Part shown: positions 1 through 6,006 of the stretch, piece after piece | Numbering within the stretch: the stretch's first letter is position 1 | How the letters are laid out: each line of letters begins with the position of its first letter | Assembly (NCBI GenBank): GCA_030673525.1 | Contig: DAOVIY010000029.1 | Coordinates: forward strand, 1-6,737 | DNA: 6,737 nucleotides | Direction: 5' to 3' | Source: a bacterium | GTDB lineage: Bacteria; Patescibacteriota; Minisyncoccia; UBA6257 | The notes under the pieces: model-generated | Seen by the model: only the letters and a program-made list of their open reading frames with translations | What the model was told of the DNA's origin: nothing | Databases searched by the model: none | Position numbers and translations under genes: made by a program

Positions 1-2
1 AA

Positions 3-17
3 ATTACGGAACGTAAT
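3..17. repeat. Short inverted repeat upstream of the first gene
   Basis: ATTACG at 3-8 is the exact reverse complement of CGTAAT at 12-17, separated by a 3-base GAA loop. It could form a small 6-bp hairpin. No T-run follows, so it is not a convincing intrinsic terminator. It could be the tail of an upstream element cut by the window edge, or chance. Confidence 0.35.
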
Positions 18-20
18 AAT

Positions 21-48
21 TAGAAGATAGAATCTAGAATCTAAAAAA
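21..48. repeat. Degenerate 7-base tandem repeat in the leader
   Basis: The stretch reads as four heptamers in register: TAGAAGA, TAGAATC, TAGAATC, TAAAAAA. The two central copies (28-34 and 35-41) are identical. It occupies most of the visible space before the first gene and ends eight bases before its ribosome binding site. A second array with the same 7-base period but a different unit lies at 1951-1998. I recall similar short AT-rich heptamer arrays from intergenic spacers of Patescibacteria, but this was not checked against any database. Confidence 0.6.
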
Positions 49-55
49 ACAAGAA

Positions 56-60
56 AGAGG
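56..60 (+). promoter_or_regulatory. Ribosome binding site of the first gene
   Basis: AGAGG (extended by A at 61) lies six bases before the ATG at 67, which is good Shine-Dalgarno spacing. It is the only clear Shine-Dalgarno sequence in front of any gene in this window and it supports the ATG at 67 as the start. Confidence 0.75.
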
Positions 61-66
61 ATTTTT

Positions 67-999
67 ATGTTTAATAGAAAGATATTAGTTTTAGGTGTCA
101 TTTTCTTATTAAATTTTTGTTTTGCTCAAATAATTTGGGCTGGTTTTGGAATTTCCCCGCCATATGTTAAGAATGAAAATCTTGGCCATGGCTCTTATTA
201 TGAGAAAAAAATCACATTAGTAAGAGGTGATCCAATTGAAGACTGGAAAATAGAAATAATAGTTAATGTCCCTGGAGCTGATGATTGGATTTCAGTTGAC
301 AAAGGAGAAGAATTTATTATGCCAGAAGGAGCTCAGCAAGTTCCTATGATTATTAGTGTTAATGTTCCAAAAGACGCTAAATTTGGCAGATATACTGGAA
401 CTATTAGAGTTAAAACCGCGCCAGTAAGGCCGCCAGAAGCTGGAACAGTATCAATTCTTTTAGGTGGACAAATTGATGTTAATTTGAATGTTCAAAAAGA
501 GATTTTTGATTTTAATGTTAGGGGAGTAAAAGTTTCTGATTTAGAAGAAGGAGATAAGCGATGGATATTTTATTTTCCGGGAATAATAAAATTCTCAATG
601 CAGATTGAAAATTTGGGAAATATAAAAGCTGCTCCTAGCAAAGTACTTTTTGATATTTATGATGAAAAAGAAAAAGAGCTTTTAGAAACGATTGAAACTA
701 CTAAGATGAATAAAGTAAATCCATTTGAAATAAATTGGGTTATTGCTGAGCTTAAAACTAAGTTAAAAGCTGGAAGTTATTATGCGCAATATAAAATTTT
801 CAAAAAAGATGAAGTAGTAAGTCAAGGGAGGATTCATTTAAGTATTTTATCCAAAGGAGCTATTACTGATTATCAAAGAGCAACAATGCTTGATTTAGGA
901 CTCAAAGATAAATTAATTATCTTATTTGGAATTTTAGCTATTCTTGGATTAATAGTTTTTATTGTTTTTAAAATTATTAGAATTTTTTGGAAAAAATAA
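67..999 (+). CDS. Exported Ig-like surface protein with C-terminal membrane anchor
   Basis: This 310-residue protein has a signal peptide at about residues 1-25 (charged MFNRK, hydrophobic core, likely cleavage after IWA). It has two beta-rich Ig-like regions at about 26-145 and 146-262, a single membrane helix at about 282-306, and a short basic tail (FKIIRIFWKK). The mature chain would sit outside the membrane with its C-terminus in the cytoplasm. The first region (GFGISPPYV at the mature N-terminus, then PKDAKFGRYTGTIRV) resembles the DUF916/NEW3-like Ig modules that often open anchored surface proteins in Gram-positive-like and Patescibacteria genomes. That resemblance is by pattern only. 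No lipobox or catalytic motif is visible. The start is the ATG with a good AGAGG site upstream. The stop is followed after six bases by the dockerin gene, so the two are probably cotranscribed and this protein may belong to the same surface assembly. Its precise function is not recognised. I am confident it is a real exported gene but not of its role. Confidence 0.85.
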   Translation: MFNRKILVLGVIFLLNFCFAQIIWAGFGISPPYVKNENLGHGSYYEKKITLVRGDPIEDWKIEIIVNVPGADDWISVDKGEEFIMPEGAQQVPMIISVNVPKDAKFGRYTGTIRVKTAPVRPPEAGTVSILLGGQIDVNLNVQKEIFDFNVRGVKVSDLEEGDKRWIFYFPGIIKFSMQIENLGNIKAAPSKVLFDIYDEKEKELLETIETTKMNKVNPFEINWVIAELKTKLKAGSYYAQYKIFKKDEVVSQGRIHLSILSKGAITDYQRATMLDLGLKDKLIILFGILAILGLIVFIVFKIIRIFWKK

Positions 1000-1005
1000 T
1001 TTCAA

Positions 1006-1932
1006 GTGAATAGAAATATGATGTTCAAAAATTCAAATCGTTTTGGGATTTTTATTATTATTCTTTTTTGGGGGTTTATCCCAATTTTTTTATTTTCACA
1101 GAAAGCATATTCAGAAATGCTTTCCACCTCTGTTCAAGTGGAAATAGTTACTACTACGACTACTACTTCTGTTGGGGGTAGGGGCGGCGGTAGAAGATAT
1201 ATTTCGCCTGTAACAACCCAGGTAATATTTACTGGAAAAGCTTATCCTAAAAGCGCGGTTACTTTATTAAAAGATGCCCAAATAGTGGCAACAACGATTA
1301 GTGGTGCTGATACTAATTTTCAAATAAGTTTAACAAATATTACTACTGGTAGTTATATTTTCTCGGTTTATAGCGAAGATGATAAAGGTAATAGATCTTC
1401 GGTTCTGACTTTTCCTTTAAGCGTTTCTAGTGGTGTTATTATAAATGTGAGTGGTATTTTTATTTCTCCTACCATTGATGTTGATAAATCAGAAGTAAAA
1501 AAAGGTGAAATAATAAAGATATTTGGTCAAACAATACCTAATTCTGACATTACAGTGATAATTCATTCTGATGAAGAGCTTTATGGAAAAACAAAAGCAG
1601 ATGAGATAGGTGCTTATCTTTATAATTTAGATACTTTAGAAATGGGGATAGGAGATCATTTGGCAAAATCAAGAGCAACATTAGAAGAAGAAATCAGTTC
1701 CTTATCAAAAGCAATAAGTTTTATAATAGGAACAAAAACTGTGTTAAAAGAAATCATAAAAAAACCAGAAAGAGGGGATTTAAATGATGACAAAAAGGTA
1801 AACTTGGTTGATTTTTCAATTCTTGCTTATTGGTATCAAAGGCCATCACCATCAGCAACAGTTGATTTAAATAGTGACGGTAAAGTAAATCTAGTTGATT
1901 TTAGTATAATGGCATACTATTGGACAGGGTAA
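1006..1932 (+). CDS. Secreted Ig-like protein with C-terminal type I-like dockerin
   Basis: The protein has 308 residues. Residues 13-30 are a strongly hydrophobic signal segment, with likely cleavage after AYS at 34-36. Next is a Thr tract (49-54) running into a Gly/Arg-rich linker (57-64). Two Ig-like domains follow at about 70-140 and 148-242. They share a pattern of Gly, then Pro-x-Ser, then a short strand (GKAYPKSAVTLL and GQTIPNSDITVI). The C-terminus (257-308) is a dockerin with two calcium loops, 258-269 and 287-298, each with D-x-N-x-D at positions 1, 3 and 5 and Asp at 12. Dockerins bind cohesins, and two cohesin proteins are encoded immediately downstream, so this is the probable soluble ligand of the locus. 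There is no C-terminal anchor, consistent with capture by cohesin. The GTG at 1006 is the longest start; ATG at 1018 or 1021 would equally preserve the signal peptide. No start has a clear ribosome binding site. What the Ig-like domains bind is unknown. Confidence 0.88.
   Translation: MNRNMMFKNSNRFGIFIIILFWGFIPIFLFSQKAYSEMLSTSVQVEIVTTTTTTSVGGRGGGRRYISPVTTQVIFTGKAYPKSAVTLLKDAQIVATTISGADTNFQISLTNITTGSYIFSVYSEDDKGNRSSVLTFPLSVSSGVIINVSGIFISPTIDVDKSEVKKGEIIKIFGQTIPNSDITVIIHSDEELYGKTKADEIGAYLYNLDTLEMGIGDHLAKSRATLEEEISSLSKAISFIIGTKTVLKEIIKKPERGDLNDDKKVNLVDFSILAYWYQRPSPSATVDLNSDGKVNLVDFSIMAYYWTG
1150..1190 (+). repeat. ACT-repeat and G-rich tract encoding the Thr/Gly linker
   Basis: Six consecutive Thr codons (ACT ACT ACG ACT ACT ACT, 1150-1167) are followed by Ser-Val and then a G-rich stretch with G runs at 1174-1178 and 1181-1184, coding Gly-Gly-Arg-Gly-Gly-Gly. 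The tract joins the signal peptide region to the Ig-like domains of the dockerin protein. It stands out as locally G-rich in an AT-rich window. Changes in whole triplets would alter only linker length, while slippage in the G runs would break the frame. Confidence 0.7.
1774..1929 (+). other. Dockerin module (two F-hand calcium loops)
   Basis: The two loops start at 1777 and 1864. Loop one reads DLNDDKKVNLVD and loop two DLNSDGKVNLVD, with calcium ligands at positions 1, 3, 5 and 12 intact in both. Both are followed by nearly identical helices (FSILAYWYQ and FSIMAYYWTG). Positions 10-11 are Leu-Val in both copies. In classical clostridial type I dockerins these positions are often Ser-Thr and govern partner choice, so a separate specificity is expected. 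The two halves are more alike than needed for folding alone, which fits the known dual-orientation binding of symmetric dockerins. Confidence 0.85.
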
Positions 1933-1945
1933 GCGCTCACTTTGC

Positions 1946-2917
1946 TTGCTAAATTCAAAAATGAAAATGCAAAATTTAAAACCACAATTCAAAATTAAAA
2001 AGTATGTTGTTTTAGTTTTTTTACTTAGTGTCAGTTTAGCATTGCCCTTAATAGGGCAAGCGGTAGAGTTATATTTGGAAAGTGTAAAAGATGTATATTA
2101 TATTAATGAAACTTTTATTATTGATGTTAGGATTGATGTTGATGCTCATGAAAGTATTAATGCCATTGAGGCTTATTTGAAATTTTCTAATGATATATTA
2201 GAAGTTAAAGATTTTAGTACTGGTAATTCAATTCTTACTTTTATTGAAAAGCCAAAAATTAATCAGGAAAGAGGTTTAATTTCATTTACAGGGATTATTC
2301 CTGGAGGATATAGTGGAAGGATTCCTGGAGATCCGGGAAAAAGTAATCTATTAGGAAAAATAATCTTTTATTCTATTTCTTCTGGTACAGCTGAGATTAT
2401 TTTTAAAGATAGCTCGCAAGCATTATTAAGCGACGGAAAGGGAACGTTAGCTAAGTTAATTACTAAAGGGGTAACTATTGAGGTTCAACCTTCACAGGAT
2501 GTTAAGTTCCTAAAAGACGAGTGGCAGGAGGAATTAGCAAAAGACAAAATTATTCCAGAAGATTTTAATTCGGAAATTATTAAAATCGATGATAAATATT
2601 ATTTAACATTCATAACAAAAGATAAAGATTCTGGGATTGATCATTATGATGTTTTAGAAAAGTTTTCAATATTAAGTTTGAGGATTGCAAGATGGGTTGA
2701 AACTGATAGCCCTTACCTCTTAAAAGACCAATCATTAAGTAATAGAATTGAAATAAAGGCAGTAGATAAGGCAGGGAACGAGAGAATTGTTAAATTACCA
2801 GCTACATATTCTTTGCCTTGGTATAAAAATTACTTTATTTGGGGTATAATAATATTAGTAATATTAAGTTGTTTGAGTTTTAGATTATGGTCCTATCTAA
2901 AAACAAAAGAATACTAA
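1946..2917 (+). CDS. Membrane-anchored cohesin-domain protein (shorter of two)
   Basis: The protein has 323 residues from a TTG start. Its N-terminus is unusually basic and repeat-encoded (residues 1-19), followed by a signal segment at about 20-39 with likely cleavage after GQA. A cohesin domain spans about 41-180: ELYLES opening, a central strand GLISFTGIIPGGYSG, and the late LLSDGKGT turn that recurs in the next gene's cohesin. A second Ig-like domain at about 187-285 carries KDKDSGIDHYDV and later KAVDKAGNE. A membrane helix (about 297-314) and a short tail (RLWSYLKTKEY) end the protein, placing the cohesin outside. By family knowledge cohesins bind dockerins, and the dockerin protein is encoded just upstream. 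Start choice is uncertain: TTG 1946, ATG 1961 and ATG 1967 are all in frame before the signal peptide and none has a proper ribosome binding site. The last 31 bases overlap the next gene. Confidence 0.85.
   Translation: MLNSKMKMQNLKPQFKIKKYVVLVFLLSVSLALPLIGQAVELYLESVKDVYYINETFIIDVRIDVDAHESINAIEAYLKFSNDILEVKDFSTGNSILTFIEKPKINQERGLISFTGIIPGGYSGRIPGDPGKSNLLGKIIFYSISSGTAEIIFKDSSQALLSDGKGTLAKLITKGVTIEVQPSQDVKFLKDEWQEELAKDKIIPEDFNSEIIKIDDKYYLTFITKDKDSGIDHYDVLEKFSILSLRIARWVETDSPYLLKDQSLSNRIEIKAVDKAGNERIVKLPATYSLPWYKNYFIWGIIILVILSCLSFRLWSYLKTKEY
1951..1998. repeat. Degenerate AAATTCA heptamer array across the start of a cohesin gene
   Basis: The segment divides into about seven units near AAATTCA: AAATTCA, AAAATGA, AAATGCA, AAATTTA, a 6-base AAACCA, CAATTCA and AAATTAA. 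It lies over the 5' end of the first cohesin gene and contains two of its three candidate start codons (ATG at 1961 and 1967). Its translation gives the Lys/Asn/Gln-rich leader before the signal peptide. Related short runs (TTCAAAAATTCAAA, 1023-1036) occur at the 5' end of the dockerin gene. Confidence 0.55.
2887..2917 (+). other. 31-base overlap of the two cohesin genes
   Basis: The ATG of the larger cohesin gene (2887) lies 31 bases before the end of the TAA (2915-2917) of the smaller one, in a different frame. No strong Shine-Dalgarno sequence precedes it; only a weak GAG is seen at 2875-2877. No other usable start precedes the signal peptide. The overlap suggests translational coupling and matched synthesis of the two receptors. 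Confidence 0.8.
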
Positions 2918-4623
2918 TTTTATGTATTTTAGTATTTGTATTTGCATTATTTAATACTGACACGCAAGCAGCGCAAGCGGCAAGTTTGTATTTTTCTCCT
3001 TCTTCTGGTGCTTATTCTATTGGTCAAATTCTTACAGCTTCTGTTTATGTTTCTAGTTCTGATCAGGCAATAAATGCAGCTTCAGGAATCATTTCTTTTC
3101 CCCAAGATAAATTACAAGTTGTATCACTTTCAAAAACAGGTTCTATAATGAGTTTTTGGGTTCAAGAACCATCTTTTTCTAATACTAGTGGAACAGTAGA
3201 TTTTGAAGGAATTGTATTAAACCCAGGTTTTATTGGAAGTAATGGTAAGATTATTGATATTGTTTTCAAAACAAAAGCATCAGGAGCTACACCATTGAGT
3301 TTTTTTTCAGCATCAGTTTTGGCTAGTGATGGCAAAGGAACAAATATTTTAATTAGTTCTGGGAGCGCTAGTTATAATATTATAGTCACTACAACTATAG
3401 CAACGTCGCCAAGTATACCAACTGAGGATTTAAGAGTGCCAAAAGCTGTAGTTATTTCTTCTGAAACTCATCCCCATTCTGATAAATGGTATAGTTCTGT
3501 AATAGCTAAATTTTCTTGGGCATTAACTAGTGATATTACTGCCACCCGTCTTCTTATTAGTAAAAGCTCAAAGGCTTATCCTACAGTAATCTATAGTCCT
3601 GCTATTTCTTCAAAAATAATAACTGATTTAGGTGAAGGTATTTGGTATTTTTATGTGCAGCTTAAAAATAAATATGGTTGGGGAGATATTTCTCATTTTC
3701 AGATACAGATTGATAATACTCCGCCAGAATTTTTTGATATTGAAATAGATAATGAAGGAGATTTTACTAATCCGCAGCCCTTACTTGGGTTTGAAGCTAA
3801 GGACTCTTTTTCAGGAATTGATTTTTACCATATAAAAATAGGAGAAATTCATGATTTAGACATAGAATCTAATGAAATAAAAGACGGATTTTATCGTATA
3901 CCATTATGTTATCCGGGAAGATATCAATTGACAGCAATGGTTATAGATAAGGTTGGAAAATATAGTTCAGTAACAGAGGATTTGAATATAGAGGCAATAG
4001 AATCACCAATTATTACTGAAAACCCAGAAGAATTATCTGTAACAGCGCCTTTAATAATTAAAGGTAAGGCCACAGCAAATTATATAGTGACATTATTTAT
4101 AGAAAATGAGAAAAAGGAAATGATTAGTTCTATTGCTAAACGCGAAAATGAGAATTGGATTTATAATTCAGAAAAGCCGTTAAAAGAGGGGATTTATACA
4201 ATTTATGCAGAGGCTACTGATTCACGAGGAGCTAAAAGCTATCCATCAGAAAAAATCCATCTTGTAGTTGGTTCTCCGGTATATATAAAAATTGGCAATT
4301 TTGTGATTAGTTATCTTAGCATTATCATAACTTTTGCGGCTCTTATTATTCTGGGTATATTGATTTGGCTTTACTATTGGAAAACGAAATTATTGCAAAT
4401 GAATTTAAGAAAAGAAACAGCTAATGCAGAAAAAAGCGTAAATCAAGCCTTTAATTTTCTCAAAAGAGAAATAATAAAACAGGTAGCCAAGTTTGATGGT
4501 AATGATCTTTTATCAGAGAGAGAAGAAGCAGTTAATGAAGAATTAAAAAAAGCTATTAAAAAGTCAGAAGAGTTAATTGCTGAAGAGATTAAAGATATAA
4601 AAGAAAAAATAGACAAATCATAA
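2887..4623 (+). CDS. Large membrane-anchored cohesin protein with Ig-like stalk and cytoplasmic helical tail
   Basis: The protein has 578 residues. A signal peptide covers about 1-31 (basic KNKR, hydrophobic core, AQA cleavage site). A cohesin domain spans about 33-167 (ASLYFSPSSG opening, GTVDFEGIVLNPGFIG, LASDGKGT). A Thr/Ser-rich linker (168-181) leads to an Fn3/Ig-like domain at about 182-277 (SSETHPHSDKWYS, then EGIWYFYVQLKNKYGWG). Two more Ig-like domains lie at about 278-370 and 374-462. A membrane helix at about 473-498 is followed by an 80-residue Lys/Glu-rich tail (499-578) that looks alpha-helical or coiled coil. The domain order places cohesin at the tip of an extracellular stalk with the tail in the cytoplasm. 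It is the likely second receptor for the dockerin protein of the locus. The 278-370 domain shares KDS-x-SGID-x-Y with the Ig-like domain of the preceding protein, so the two probably share ancestry. The tail is unusual for a scaffold anchor and may bind cytoplasmic partners or oligomerise. The ATG is the only reasonable start. Confidence 0.88.
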   Translation: MVLSKNKRILILCILVFVFALFNTDTQAAQAASLYFSPSSGAYSIGQILTASVYVSSSDQAINAASGIISFPQDKLQVVSLSKTGSIMSFWVQEPSFSNTSGTVDFEGIVLNPGFIGSNGKIIDIVFKTKASGATPLSFFSASVLASDGKGTNILISSGSASYNIIVTTTIATSPSIPTEDLRVPKAVVISSETHPHSDKWYSSVIAKFSWALTSDITATRLLISKSSKAYPTVIYSPAISSKIITDLGEGIWYFYVQLKNKYGWGDISHFQIQIDNTPPEFFDIEIDNEGDFTNPQPLLGFEAKDSFSGIDFYHIKIGEIHDLDIESNEIKDGFYRIPLCYPGRYQLTAMVIDKVGKYSSVTEDLNIEAIESPIITENPEELSVTAPLIIKGKATANYIVTLFIENEKKEMISSIAKRENENWIYNSEKPLKEGIYTIYAEATDSRGAKSYPSEKIHLVVGSPVYIKIGNFVISYLSIIITFAALIILGILIWLYYWKTKLLQMNLRKETANAEKSVNQAFNFLKREIIKQVAKFDGNDLLSEREEAVNEELKKAIKKSEELIAEEIKDIKEKIDKS

Positions 4624-4637
4624 CTGTTGTGTTAAAT

Positions 4638-4643
4638 TATACT
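4638..4643 (+). promoter_or_regulatory. Possible -10 element before secD
   Basis: TATACT lies in the 58-base gap (4624-4681) between the large cohesin gene and secD. A start of transcription near 4650 would give a leader of about 30 bases. No recognisable -35 hexamer sits 16-18 bases upstream and no extended -10 TG is present, so this is weak. AT-rich spacers throw up such matches by chance. The rest of the gap shows no convincing terminator hairpin. If real, the element would let secDF be expressed apart from the surface genes. Confidence 0.25.
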
Positions 4644-4681
4644 TAATTAAAATTTTTGATAGGATTGTAAAGAATTAAGAC

Positions 4682-6004
4682 ATGAGTTATAAAAAGTTGT
4701 TAATTATTGTTGGCATTTTTATAGTCACCATTTTATTGGGGGCTTTTGTTTATCCTGATGGATTAAAAGAAAGGGGGATTGAATTTCCTCGTTTTTTTGA
4801 CAGGTCTTTTAGCTTTGGATTGGATGTTTCTGGTGGAACGCTTTTGCTTTACGAAGCTGATTTAAATAATATTGAAATCTCTGATTATGCTTCAGCAATG
4901 GATGGTTTAAGGGATGTAATAGAAAGGCGTATAAATTATTCAGGGGTTAGAGAACCGCGTGTGCAAATCAATAAAAGCGGAGAAAAATGGCGCTTGATAG
5001 TGGAATTAGCCGGAATTAAAGATATTCAAGAAGCAATTAAAATGATTGGAGAGACTCCTTATTTAGAATTTAAAGAGGTTCGCATTGAAGAGGAGGCAAA
5101 AAGTATTTTGACATTACAGGAAGAAGAAGTGAAAAAAGAGAAACTTGATCCGAAGATTTTACAAATAGATCCATATTTTAAACAGACGTCTTTAACAGGA
5201 AAATATCTAGAAAGAGCAAAATTGAGTTTTGATCAGAATACTTCTTTACCAGTAATTAATCTTCAATTTAATGAGGAGGGTACAAAGATTTTTGCTGCTT
5301 TAACAAAAAAGAATATTGGGCAACCATTAGCAATTTTTTTAGATGATTATCCAATTAGTATTCCTACAGTACGGGAAGAAATTCCTTCAGGTAAAGCCCA
5401 GATTTCTGGAAAGTTTACTTTGCCAGAAGCAAAAGAATTAGTAACGAGATTAAACCAGGGCGCTTTGCCTGTCCCAATTAATTTGATTTCTCAACAATCT
5501 GTTGGCGCTGTTTTAGGCGAAGAATCAATCCAGAAGATAGCCAAAGCGGCTCTTTTGGGATTTATCTTAGTTCTTATATTTATGATTTTGATTTATCGTA
5601 TGCCAGGATTTTTGGCTTCAATTTCTTTAATAATCTATGTCATTTTAACGATGAGCATTTTTAAAGCCTTACCAGTGACTCTTACTTTGGCCGGTATCAC
5701 TGGATTTATTCTTTCTGTTGGTATGGCTGTAGATGCTAATATTTTGATTTTTGAACACGCCAAGGAAGAAATTAAAAAAAATAAACCAATGAGGATTTCA
5801 ATGGAAGATGGTTTTCAAAGATCATGGCCAGCTATTCGAGATTCTAATATCGCTACAATAATTTCTGCTGTAATTCTTTATTATTTTACATCAAGTATGA
5901 TAAGAGGGTTTTCTGTTACATTGGCAATTGGAGTAGGAGTAAGTTTAATTACCGCTTTGTATATCACAAGGATATTCTTGCAGACATTAACAACAAATAA
6001 GTAA
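4682..6004 (+). CDS. secD: Protein translocase subunit SecD
   Basis: SecD works with SecF in the cytoplasmic membrane, using the proton gradient to help pull proteins across after SecA-SecYEG translocation. The 440-residue product is compact compared with the roughly 600 residues of proteobacterial SecD. It has the expected layout: first membrane helix (about 6-23), the GLDVSGG motif (46-52), the extracytoplasmic P1 region with a smaller head domain, LNQGALPVPI (257-266), then five further helices between about 286 and 430. The TM4 motif GMAVDANILIFE (347-358) includes Asp351, matching the Asp implicated in proton transport. GF-x-R-x-W-x-x-I-x-D-x-N (378-390) and RGFSVTLAIG (408-417) are also recognisable. 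Local departures from the usual consensus are GAVLG at 275-279, where GPxLG is common, and FEH at 357-359, where FER is common. The start is ATG with only weak upstream ribosome-binding potential. secF begins two bases after the stop, so the pair is almost surely coupled. Confidence 0.97.
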   Translation: MSYKKLLIIVGIFIVTILLGAFVYPDGLKERGIEFPRFFDRSFSFGLDVSGGTLLLYEADLNNIEISDYASAMDGLRDVIERRINYSGVREPRVQINKSGEKWRLIVELAGIKDIQEAIKMIGETPYLEFKEVRIEEEAKSILTLQEEEVKKEKLDPKILQIDPYFKQTSLTGKYLERAKLSFDQNTSLPVINLQFNEEGTKIFAALTKKNIGQPLAIFLDDYPISIPTVREEIPSGKAQISGKFTLPEAKELVTRLNQGALPVPINLISQQSVGAVLGEESIQKIAKAALLGFILVLIFMILIYRMPGFLASISLIIYVILTMSIFKALPVTLTLAGITGFILSVGMAVDANILIFEHAKEEIKKNKPMRISMEDGFQRSWPAIRDSNIATIISAVILYYFTSSMIRGFSVTLAIGVGVSLITALYITRIFLQTLTTNK

Positions 6005-6006
6005 TT

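Noticed and set aside
3..17. Hairpin as an intrinsic terminator of an upstream gene
   Set aside because: The stem is only 6 bp, AT-rich and has no following T-run. It is recorded as a plain inverted repeat.
12..40. Promoter for the first gene using TAGAAT as the -10 element
   Set aside because: TAGAAT is simply part of the tandem heptamer and no acceptable -35 hexamer lies at the right distance upstream.
103..123. Lipoprotein signal in the first gene (Cys at residue 18)
   Set aside because: The residues before the Cys (LNF) do not fit a lipobox, and a standard cleavage site after IWA plus a C-terminal membrane helix explain export and anchoring.
1174..1190. G-quadruplex in the G-rich linker tract
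   Set aside because: Only two runs of three or more G occur; the remaining runs are GG. A stable quadruplex is not supported, and the codons explain the tract as a Gly-rich linker.
1951..1998. CRISPR array
   Set aside because: Units are 7 bases with no spacers, so this is a short degenerate tandem repeat.
4624..4681. Intrinsic terminator between the large cohesin gene and secD
   Set aside because: TTAATTAA and AAATT/AATTT pairings exist, but all are weak AT-only stems without a GC-rich hairpin before the T run at 4653-4657.
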